Shown here: piece after piece, positions 38,501 to 45,597 of the stretch
Layout of the letters: every line of letters starts with the position of its first letter
Numbering within the stretch: position 1 is the first letter of the stretch
The notes under the pieces: model-generated
The model's input: the letters and a program-made list of their open reading frames with translations, nothing else
The model's database searches: none
Told to the model about the DNA's origin: nothing
Source: Caulobacter sp. UNC279MFTsu5.1
GTDB lineage: Bacteria; Pseudomonadota; Alphaproteobacteria; Caulobacterales; Caulobacteraceae
DNA: 56,923 nt
Direction of reading: 5' to 3'
NCBI RefSeq assembly: GCF_900114015.1
Contig: NZ_FORN01000039.1
Coordinates: forward strand, 1-56,923
Program-made: the position numbers and the translations under genes

Positions 38501-38515
38501 GAACAAGGTGCGAAC
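38501..38515 (-). promoter_or_regulatory. LexA (SOS) box, GTTC-N7-GTTC
   Basis: On the minus strand: GTTC-GCACCTT-GTTC, the direct-repeat LexA site typical of alphaproteobacteria. It lies 82-96 nt before the uvrA start, a plausible promoter position. uvrA is a known SOS gene in this group. Confidence 0.8.
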
Positions 38516-38573
38516 AAACGTCGCGATGGCGGCAGCTGTCGGCAGACTGCTGACATCAGGTGTCAGCAGGGGC

Positions 38574-39299
38574 TCAAAGCCGCGCCGCCGCCAGGATCGG
38601 GCCGCCGTCGCGGGCCTGGACCAGCACCGCCGTGCGCAGGGCCGGGTCGGCCGGCGGCCGGGCCGCGAAGCCGACGGGGGCGCCGTTCCAGCCGCCCAGG
38701 CGAGTCAGCTCCACGACCACGTCGCGGTGGGGCAGGGTCTTGCCGTTGTTCTCGCCGCGCTGGATGGCCACCTGCCGGACGCGCGGGTCGTAGCGCACCA
38801 GCCAGACATCGGCGCCGGCCTTGGGCGCCTGGCCGGCCCCGATCTCGACCCGGCCCCGCGACAGGGCCACCGTGGCCTCCATGGCCGGGCGGGCGCGGCG
38901 CAGGGCCAGCTCGACGTCGCGGGCGTTGGTCCCGATCAGGTCCTCGCGGCCCTCGACCACCATCTGCGGCGTGCCCAGCTGGGCGTCCAGCCCGCGGGCA
39001 TAGGCCTTCTGGCGGTCGGTGAAGGCCGGCTTGGCGAAGGTGTCCTTCCACCCGAGCTGGTCCCAGTAGGTGACGCCGAAGCTCAGGGCCAGCACGTCGG
39101 GCCGGTCGGCGATGGCGTTGAGGTTGGCGTTGGCCGGCGGGCAGGACGAGCAGCCCTGGCTCTGGAACAGCTCCAGCACCACCGGCCGCTGGGCCGTGCC
39201 GCCCGCGCCGGCGGTGGTCCAGGCCCCTACGGCGACCGCCAGGGCGGCGCCGGCCGCCAGGCTGGCCCAGGCTGTCTTGCGCATCGTCGGTCCGGTCAT
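38574..39299 (-). CDS. DUF1223 thioredoxin-like exported protein
   Basis: 241 aa. It has a membrane-anchor or signal segment at about 8-32 and then PVVLELFQSQGCSSCPPANANL (about 39-60). The CSSCPPAN motif is a redox-active-looking CxxC on a thioredoxin fold and defines DUF1223. The rest has a GTPQMVVEGRED segment equivalent to the cis-Pro loop. Function is not established. It probably faces the periplasm. The start may be ATG 39299 or the ATG at 39284, which gives a more typical signal peptide. Confidence 0.85.
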   Translation of the reverse strand: MTGPTMRKTAWASLAAGAALAVAVGAWTTAGAGGTAQRPVVLELFQSQGCSSCPPANANLNAIADRPDVLALSFGVTYWDQLGWKDTFAKPAFTDRQKAYARGLDAQLGTPQMVVEGREDLIGTNARDVELALRRARPAMEATVALSRGRVEIGAGQAPKAGADVWLVRYDPRVRQVAIQRGENNGKTLPHRDVVVELTRLGGWNGAPVGFAARPPADPALRTAVLVQARDGGPILAAARL

Positions 39300-39461
39300 G
39301 GCGGCGTCCTCGTTGATCGTCGAGGGTCAGTTCGCGGCGGGACGGGCGAAGGTTACGGCGTTCACGAACAATAAACCGCCTTTGGAAGCGCAACCTTCAG
39401 CACCCGTGGCGTCTATGGCCGGACGGGGCGCGCATCGGGGCGCCGAACGAGGACGACGGGC

Positions 39462-39641
39462 GTGGCCAAGGCGGCGGCGAAGGACGATGCGAAGGCGCCC
39501 GCCAAGGGCAAGGCCGGCAAGGCCGCCAAGGTCGCTCGCCAGCGCTCCGAGATCGACGACGTCATCACCCTGGTGGTCTGCGTCGCCTGCACGATCTGGG
39601 CGTTCAAGATCATCGTCGATCTGGGCGTGCTGAGCTTCTGA
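39462..39641 (+). CDS. 59-residue lysine-rich single-pass membrane protein
   Basis: 59 aa, start GTG 39462 with GAGGA 9 nt before it. The N-terminal half is a string of Ala, Lys and Asp (AKAAAKDDAKAPAKGKAGK), then a short charged segment (RQRSEIDD). A hydrophobic stretch follows, VITLVVCVACTIWAFKIIVDL, long enough to cross the membrane once. The stop is at 39639. The pattern of a basic tail plus one membrane helix argues for a real small protein, probably with the basic end in the cytoplasm. I do not recognise the family. It precedes the carboxylesterase by 66 nt. Confidence 0.6.
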   Translation: MAKAAAKDDAKAPAKGKAGKAAKVARQRSEIDDVITLVVCVACTIWAFKIIVDLGVLSF

Positions 39642-39707
39642 CGGTTCGCCAAAGCCGCGAGTCACCGCATGGCTTGGCGCGGGACGATCGGCGGGGGCGT
39701 GACGACG

Positions 39708-41237
39708 ATGCTTTTCAAGGCGGCGATGGCGGCGATCTGCGCCGTGGTGCTGGGATGGAGCGGCGCGGCCGCGGCGCGTGGCGCCGACACCGTTCGGGTG
39801 GAGGGCGGCCTGATCGCGGGGACGGCCACCGACGGCGTCAGGGCGTTCTTCGGCGTGCCCTACGCCGCGCCGCCGGTCGGCGACCTGCGCTGGCGCGCGC
39901 CCCGTCCGGTGAAGCCCTGGAACGGCGTCAGGCCGGCGACCGCCTTCTCGCCGGTCTGCCGCCAGACCGCGCCGTGGATCACCGAACCCCAGAGCGAGGA
40001 CTGCCTCTATCTGAACATCTGGGCGCCGGCCGCGCCGTCGAGCGCCAAGCGGCCGGTCATGGTCTGGATTCATGGCGGCGGCTTCTTCGGCGGTTCCGGG
40101 TCGCAGGCCCAGTATGATGGGGCGCGGCTGACCCGGCGCGACGTGGTCGTGGTGACGCTGAACTACCGCCTGGGCCTGCTGGGCTTCTTTTCGCATCCGG
40201 ACCTGACGGCGGAGTCTCCGGATCGCGCGTCGGGCAACCAGGGCGTTCTCGACCAGATCGCCGCGCTGCGCTGGATTCACGACAACATCGCCGCCGTGGG
40301 CGGCGATCCAAGCCGCGTGACCATCATGGGCGAATCCGCCGGCGGCGAGTCGGTGGCGATCCTGGTCGCCTCTCCCCTGGCCAAAGGCCTGTTCCAGCGG
40401 GCCATCTCGGAGAGCGGCAACTATGGCCTGCCGCTCGACCCGGCCGAGGCGAGGCAGTTCGACATGGCCGAGGCCGAGGCGGCCGGGGCGGCCTTCGCCC
40501 AGGCCAACGGCGCGTCCGGGATCGCCGGTCTTCGCGCCTTGCCGGCGGAGCAGTTGCTGCGCGCCGCGTGGTCGCCGCGCACGGTGGTCGACGGCCATCT
40601 GCTGCGCGAGGACCTGACGACCCTCTATCGGGCGGGGCGCCAGAACAGGGTTCCGATCCTGGTGGGCTGGAACGCGGACGAGGGCAAGGACCTAGCGCCG
40701 GAGATCTTCGCCACCTCGCAGTTCACCGCCGAGCGCCACGCGGCCCTGCTGGAGGGGCTGCTGCACAAGAAGCCGTCCGCCGCCATGCTGGCCAAGTACC
40801 CGGCGCGCACCGACGCCGAGGCCCGGGCGTCGATCGATCGGTTCACGACGGATTACTGGGGCTGGCGGATCTGGTTCTGGGCCCGGCTGCAGGCGGCCCG
40901 GAACGGCGACAGGGCCTATGTCTACCATTTCGTCCATTCGCCGACCGAGCCCCTGGAGCCCTGCGGCTATGGCTGCAAGGCGGGCCATGGCGCCGAGATC
41001 CGCTATGTGTTCGACCAGCTGTGGCAGGATCCGCGCCCCTGGGGGGGGGACGACCGCCTGCTGGCCGACCAGATCGCCGGCTATTGGACCAATTTCGCCA
41101 AGAGCGGGGATCCCAACGGAGCGGGCCTGCCGCGCTGGACGCCGTTCGACGGATCCGATCGCACGATCCACCGTCTGGGCGCGCCGGCCGAGGCGGCCGA
41201 GCGGGGCGCGGTCGATTTCCGCGTGTTCGAGCCGTAG
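39708..41237 (+). CDS. Exported type B carboxylesterase
   Basis: 509 aa alpha/beta hydrolase. A signal peptide (about 1-26, ending AAAARGA) implies export. The family blocks are FFGVPYAAPPVGDLRW, SEDCLYLNIWAP, VWIHGGGFFGGS (oxyanion hole) and the nucleophile elbow GESAGGES. The acid is expected in GWNADEGKDL and the His in the FVHSPTEP / GAEIRYVF region. It should hydrolyse carboxylic esters; the substrate is unknown. ATG 39708 is favoured over ATG 39669 because of the upstream GGGGG and the better signal peptide. Confidence 0.9.
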   Translation: MLFKAAMAAICAVVLGWSGAAAARGADTVRVEGGLIAGTATDGVRAFFGVPYAAPPVGDLRWRAPRPVKPWNGVRPATAFSPVCRQTAPWITEPQSEDCLYLNIWAPAAPSSAKRPVMVWIHGGGFFGGSGSQAQYDGARLTRRDVVVVTLNYRLGLLGFFSHPDLTAESPDRASGNQGVLDQIAALRWIHDNIAAVGGDPSRVTIMGESAGGESVAILVASPLAKGLFQRAISESGNYGLPLDPAEARQFDMAEAEAAGAAFAQANGASGIAGLRALPAEQLLRAAWSPRTVVDGHLLREDLTTLYRAGRQNRVPILVGWNADEGKDLAPEIFATSQFTAERHAALLEGLLHKKPSAAMLAKYPARTDAEARASIDRFTTDYWGWRIWFWARLQAARNGDRAYVYHFVHSPTEPLEPCGYGCKAGHGAEIRYVFDQLWQDPRPWGGDDRLLADQIAGYWTNFAKSGDPNGAGLPRWTPFDGSDRTIHRLGAPAEAAERGAVDFRVFEP

Positions 41238-41249
41238 CGTCGTTAAGGG

Positions 41250-41355
41250 CTAGAGCATCGTGCGGAAAAGTGGACACCGGTTTTCCGCAAAAACGATGCG
41301 AAAACAAAAATCGAGAGCAAGTCGTGCGATTCCTAAATCGCGCGACTTGCTCTAG
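41250..41355. repeat. Palindromic repeat with two nested hairpins
   Basis: 106 nt with inverted ends CTAGAGCA / TGCTCTAG. Inside, GCATCGTGCGGAAAA pairs with TTTTCCGC..ACGATGC, and GCAAGTCG..GCGATT pairs with AATCGC..CGACTTGC, giving a cruciform. The GCGGAAAAGTGGACACCGG core is widespread in alphaproteobacterial genomes. Its right end contains the stop codon of the hybrid kinase gene (41352-41354). Confidence 0.8.
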
Positions 41356-43130
41356 GGCGCGCCGGCCAGCGCCGCGTCCAGCGCCGCCGCCAGCCGCTGG
41401 GCGGCGATCGGCTTGGCCACGAAGCCGTCCATGCCGGCGGCCAGGTAGCGTTCGGTCTCGTGGGTCAGGACGCTGGCGGTGACCGCCAGGATCGGGGTGC
41501 GGACCCGGCCTTCGGCGGCCTCGCGGGCGCGGATCAGCCGGCCGGCCTCCAGCCCGTCCATGCCCGGCATGTGGATGTCCATCAGGATGGCGTCCCAGGA
41601 CCCGCTCTCCCACAGGGCCACCGCCTCGTGGCCGTCGCGCGCCACGTCGCAGGCGACGCCCAGGTGGCCCAGCATGGCCTGGAGGACGGTGCGGTTGACG
41701 GCGTTGTCGTCGACGACCAGCATCTTCAGCGCGTCGCCCATCGCCGGGGCGTCCTCGGCCGCTTCGACGAGCGCCGGCTGAACTGGCGCCTCCAAGGCCG
41801 GACAGGGCGCGGAGAAGGTGAAGCAGGCGCCGCCTCGCGCCGGGCTCTCCAAGCCGATCTCGCCGCCCATCAGGGTCACCAGCTCGCGACAGATGGCCAG
41901 GCCCAGCCCGCAGCCGCCCGTGCGGCGGGTGCTGGACCCGTCGACCTGGACGAACCGTTCGAAGATCTGGGCGCGGCGGGCCTCAGGCACGCCCACGCCG
42001 GTGTCGGTGACGGCGCAGGCCAGGGTCGCTGAGTCGCCGCCGACGCGCACGACCACCTGGCCCGCGTCGGTGAACTTGATGGCGTTGGCGATCAGGTTGC
42101 TCAGCACCTGGCGCAGCCGGGCGGCGTCGCCGTCGCGCCAGCCGCCGGCCCCGGGCGCGACCTCGAGGGTGAAGTCCAGGCCCTTGTCGTGGGCCAGGCC
42201 GCCATAGAGCTGGCGCAGGGCGCCGGCCAGGGCGTCCAGGTCGAACGGGGCGCGGACGATCTCCATCTTGCCCGCCTCGATCCGCGAGATGTCGAGCACG
42301 GCGTTGATCACGTCCAGCAGGGCGGCGCTGGAGTCGTGGACCACGGCCAGGCGAGCGCGCTGCCGGGCCGACAGCGGGTCGCGCGCCATGGCCTGGGCCA
42401 TGCCCAGCACGCCGTTCAGGGGCGTGAACATCTCGTGGCTCATGGTTTCTAGGAACTCGGTCTTCACGCGGCTGGCGGCCTGCGCGGCGACGGCCAGGTC
42501 CTGGGCCTCGGTGCGCAGGCGGCGGTTCTCCTCGAGCTCGGCCTCGAGCTTGCGGTTGAGGGCGTCCGACGCCAGGCGGGCCCGCAGCTCGCGCAGCACC
42601 GCGCCGCGCATCAGGGTCGACATGCCCAGGGCGGCGAAGACGCCGGCCACGCCGATGAAGCCGTACTGACCGATCAGGTCGCCGGGCGCATGGCGGACCA
42701 TGACCGCCAGGGCGAGGATCGCGGCGCCGACGCTGACCAGGGCCACGCGCCGGGTCGGGGCCGAGGTGGCGAACACCAGGGCCAGCAGCACGAAATAAAC
42801 CAGCTTCGCCGGCTCGAAATGCAGGGTCTGATAGGCCGCGACATTGGCCAGGAACAGGGCGTTCATCGCCAGGGCGGCGGCTTCCAGGGCCGGGATCCCC
42901 GGCGACCGGGCCTTCAGCCGGCGCCAGAGCTGGAAGCCGGTCGCGGCGGCGACCAGCGCCAGCCCCTCCAGCACGGCCAGGGCCGCGCCCTTTTCATAGA
43001 AGGGGTGGGACAGGCTGATCAGGCCGTAATAGGCCGCGGCGGCCGCCAGATAGCCACGCAGGATCGGCACGTAGGAGCTGGCGATCTCCCGGCTGGGTAT
43101 CGGTTCCGGCTTGCCGATCGTCCGCTTCAT
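41352..43130 (-). CDS. Membrane-bound hybrid sensor histidine kinase
   Basis: 592 aa. About six membrane segments (residues 20-180) form an unusual sensor with no periplasmic loop of size. A coiled region is followed by the HisKA domain with the phospho-accepting His in TMSHEMFTPLNG (about 232). A HATPase domain follows with LSNLIANAIKFT, DTGVGVP and GCGLGLAI, then a receiver domain with VVDDNAVNR, the phospho-Asp in LMDIHMPGMDG (about 518) and the Lys in FVAKPI. No partner regulator gene is adjacent. ATG 43130 follows GGGGGG. The stop lies in a palindromic repeat. Confidence 0.93.
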   Translation of the reverse strand: MKRTIGKPEPIPSREIASSYVPILRGYLAAAAAYYGLISLSHPFYEKGAALAVLEGLALVAAATGFQLWRRLKARSPGIPALEAAALAMNALFLANVAAYQTLHFEPAKLVYFVLLALVFATSAPTRRVALVSVGAAILALAVMVRHAPGDLIGQYGFIGVAGVFAALGMSTLMRGAVLRELRARLASDALNRKLEAELEENRRLRTEAQDLAVAAQAASRVKTEFLETMSHEMFTPLNGVLGMAQAMARDPLSARQRARLAVVHDSSAALLDVINAVLDISRIEAGKMEIVRAPFDLDALAGALRQLYGGLAHDKGLDFTLEVAPGAGGWRDGDAARLRQVLSNLIANAIKFTDAGQVVVRVGGDSATLACAVTDTGVGVPEARRAQIFERFVQVDGSSTRRTGGCGLGLAICRELVTLMGGEIGLESPARGGACFTFSAPCPALEAPVQPALVEAAEDAPAMGDALKMLVVDDNAVNRTVLQAMLGHLGVACDVARDGHEAVALWESGSWDAILMDIHMPGMDGLEAGRLIRAREAAEGRVRTPILAVTASVLTHETERYLAAGMDGFVAKPIAAQRLAAALDAALAGAP

Positions 43131-43238
43131 GAGCCCCCCGCGCCTTTTCACCCCTGGCTTGAGCGCAAGCCTAGACGGTCGGGGTTAAGTGGCGATTGAG
43201 ATTGTTATCGTTCCCGAGCGAAGTTCGAGGCGGAGACG

Positions 43239-43706
43239 CTAGGCGCGGTCGATCCGGGCGGCGTAGCAGCCGGGCTTGGCGTAGTGAGCGTGCAGATAGG
43301 CCACGCCGGGGTCGGCCAGCATCCGTTCGATCACCGGTTCGGCCGCCGCGCCCTCGACGACGTCGGCGTCGCGCAGCATGCCGGCCGCGTCGAAACCGCG
43401 GAGCGACAGCAGCCGGCGGCGCAGGGCCGGGGGCAGGGCGTCGGTGGTCGAGGCCGGGGCTTGCGCCGCCTCGCGCACATAGATGGCGTAACGCGAGCGG
43501 AACGGGGTGTCGGCGGCCTGGTGCTCGTGGTTCAGCAGGATCAGGGTCTCGCCTGGCGCCGCGTCGTCCAGGGTGACGCGGCAGGGGAAGGCGAACGGCG
43601 CGTCGGCGACGACGCGCAGCATGCCCCGCTTCGCCAGGGCCGCGTCGTCGAGGGCGAACAGCGGCGCGAACGGTTCGAGCGGCAGGCTGGAAACGGTGAA
43701 AGACAT
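43239..43706 (-). CDS. DUF1203 family protein
   Basis: 155 aa. The sequence matches DUF1203, a family of uncharacterised proteins with ETLILLNHEHQAADTPFRSRYAIYVRE (about 55-81) near the middle and a C-terminal YLHAHYAKPGCYAARI. The conserved His, Cys and Tyr residues suggest a metal or small-molecule site, but function is unknown. ATG 43706 follows CAGGAGG. It has no visible partner and lies between the hybrid kinase and the ABC-F gene. Confidence 0.83.
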   Translation of the reverse strand: MSFTVSSLPLEPFAPLFALDDAALAKRGMLRVVADAPFAFPCRVTLDDAAPGETLILLNHEHQAADTPFRSRYAIYVREAAQAPASTTDALPPALRRRLLSLRGFDAAGMLRDADVVEGAAAEPVIERMLADPGVAYLHAHYAKPGCYAARIDRA

Positions 43707-43912
43707 GGGAACCTCCTGTTCTGGCGACCCGTTGTGGCGCCGTCCCCCGGGGGGCGACACCCGATCCTTGCGGTTGCATCGAAGCTTGCCGAACGTCGGT
43801 CGATCGCCTAGAACGTCCGTGCCCGAAACCCCGGGTCAACCGATGGAGGCAGCCATGGACATTGCGATGGACGACCGTTTCGCCCTTTCCGCAGCCCTGA
43901 CCGTGGTTTCCC

Positions 43913-45514
43913 ATGCCCGCCTTCATCACCCTGGATTCCGTTCGCGCCGACACGCCTGACGGCCGCGTCCTCTTCGACAATCTGAACCTGACGATCGGGG
44001 CCGAGCGTATCGGCCTGGTCGGCCGCAACGGCGTAGGCAAGTCCACGCTGCTGTCGCTGATCGCCGGGACCGCCGCGCCCGTCTCGGGAACGGTCAACCG
44101 CGCCGGCGTGGTCGGGGTGCTGCCCCAGCTGCACGCCCCGCCGCCGGGCGCGCGCCTGGCCGACCTGCTGGGCGTCGGCCCCGCCTGGGACCGGCTGTGC
44201 CGCATCGAGGCCGAGGAGGGCGGGCCTGAAAGCCTTCAGGACGACCTGGCCGAGGCCGACTGGACCCTGCCCGGCCGCGTCGCCGCCGCCCTGGGCGAGG
44301 TGGGGCTGTCGCGCTGGGATGCGTCCCGCCCGGCCGCCAGCCTCAGCGGCGGTCAGATGACCCGCGCGGCCCTGGCCGGCCTGCTGATCGCCGCCCCGGA
44401 CGTGATCCTGCTGGACGAGCCGACCAACAATCTGGACGCTGCGGCCCGCAGCCTGCTGGCCGACGTGCTGCGGCGCTGGAAGGGCGGGGCGGTGGTGGTC
44501 AGCCACGACCGGACCCTGCTGCGCGGCATGGACCGCATCGTCGAGCTGTCCAGCCTGGGCGCGACCAGTTACGGCGGCGGCTACGACCTCTATGCCGAGC
44601 GCAAGGCCCAGGCGGTGGCCGCCGCCGAGCACGACCTGGAGACGGCCGAGCGCCAGGTGCGCCAGGCGGCCCGCGAGGCCCAGGTCGCCCGCGAACGCAA
44701 GGCGCGCCGTGACGCCGCCGGCCGCCGGTTCGCCGCCAAGGGAAGCGAGCCGAGGATCCTGCTGGGGGCCCAGGCCGAGCGGGCCGAGCTGAGCGGCGCG
44801 CGCGACGGAAGACTGGCCGACCGCGCCGCCCAGGACGCCGCCCAGGCCCGCGAAGCCGCCGACGCCCGAGTCGAGCGCCTGCGCCGCCTGGCCTTCGACC
44901 TGCCGTCCTGCGGTCTTCCGGCCGGGCGCATGGTGCTGGACTTCGACGGCGTCGGTTTCGCCTATCCGGGCGGGCCGCCGGTGCTGGCGGACCTGAGCTT
45001 CCGCCTGGCCGGCCCCGAGCGCGTGGCCCTGGTCGGCGGCAACGGGGCGGGCAAGTCGACCCTGATCCGGCTGGCGACCGGCGGCCTGGCGCCGACGTCG
45101 GGCTCGGTGACGCGCGGCGTCCCCGCGGCCCTGCTGGACCAGCGCGTGGCGGTGCTGGACGAGACCCAGACCATCCTGGAGAACTTCCGCCGCCTGAACC
45201 CGGCGGCCGGCGCCAACGAGGCCCACGCCGCCCTGGCCCGGTTCCTGTTCCGCAACCTCGCCGCCCACCAGCTGGTGGCCACGCTCAGCGGCGGCGAGCG
45301 CCTGCGCGCCGCCCTGGCCTGCGTGCTGATGGCCGCCGACCCGCCGCAGCTGCTGATCCTGGACGAGCCGACCAACCACCTGGACCTCGACTCCGTCGAG
45401 GCGGTGGAGAGCGCCCTGGCCGGCTATGACGGCGCCCTGCTGATCGCCAGCCACGACGAGGATTTTCTCGACGCGGTGGGAGTGGAGCGGCGGATCGAAC
45501 TCCCGTCCCGGTGA
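43913..45514 (+). CDS. ABC-F family ATPase
   Basis: 533 aa, two fused ABC modules without membrane segments. Walker A motifs are GRNGVGKST (about 38) and GGNGAGKST (about 378). LSGGQ and LSGGE signatures come before LLDEPTNNLD and ILDEPTNHLD. The linker (about 215-320) is charged and helical, as in proteins that act on the ribosome to relieve stalling or protect it from antibiotics. The exact member (Uup-like or resistance type) cannot be told. A 38-codon open frame (43843-43959) overlaps its start. Confidence 0.93.
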   Translation: MPAFITLDSVRADTPDGRVLFDNLNLTIGAERIGLVGRNGVGKSTLLSLIAGTAAPVSGTVNRAGVVGVLPQLHAPPPGARLADLLGVGPAWDRLCRIEAEEGGPESLQDDLAEADWTLPGRVAAALGEVGLSRWDASRPAASLSGGQMTRAALAGLLIAAPDVILLDEPTNNLDAAARSLLADVLRRWKGGAVVVSHDRTLLRGMDRIVELSSLGATSYGGGYDLYAERKAQAVAAAEHDLETAERQVRQAAREAQVARERKARRDAAGRRFAAKGSEPRILLGAQAERAELSGARDGRLADRAAQDAAQAREAADARVERLRRLAFDLPSCGLPAGRMVLDFDGVGFAYPGGPPVLADLSFRLAGPERVALVGGNGAGKSTLIRLATGGLAPTSGSVTRGVPAALLDQRVAVLDETQTILENFRRLNPAAGANEAHAALARFLFRNLAAHQLVATLSGGERLRAALACVLMAADPPQLLILDEPTNHLDLDSVEAVESALAGYDGALLIASHDEDFLDAVGVERRIELPSR

Positions 45515-45531
45515 CGTACGCATCATGGTTT

Positions 45532-45550
45532 GTTGCTAATCACTCTCAAC
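45532..45550. promoter_or_regulatory. Weak inverted repeat before the siderophore-type receptor
   Basis: GTTG-N11-CAAC in an A+T-richer stretch 48 nt before the receptor start. It matches a Fur-type 19-mer at only about half of its positions, so an iron regulator site is a guess. Confidence 0.25.
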
Positions 45551-45597
45551 AGCAGCTATACGGCGCCTCAGTTTGAATTGCCGGGGCGTCGATCATC

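Noticed and set aside
39327..40598. Minus-strand frame of 423 codons over the small protein and carboxylesterase
   Set aside because: Antisense shadow; esterase motifs and the 59-residue membrane protein are on the plus strand.
43808..45526. 572-codon minus-strand frame opposite the ABC-F gene
   Set aside because: Gln/Gly/Ala-rich antisense shadow with no domain; ABC motifs are on the plus strand.
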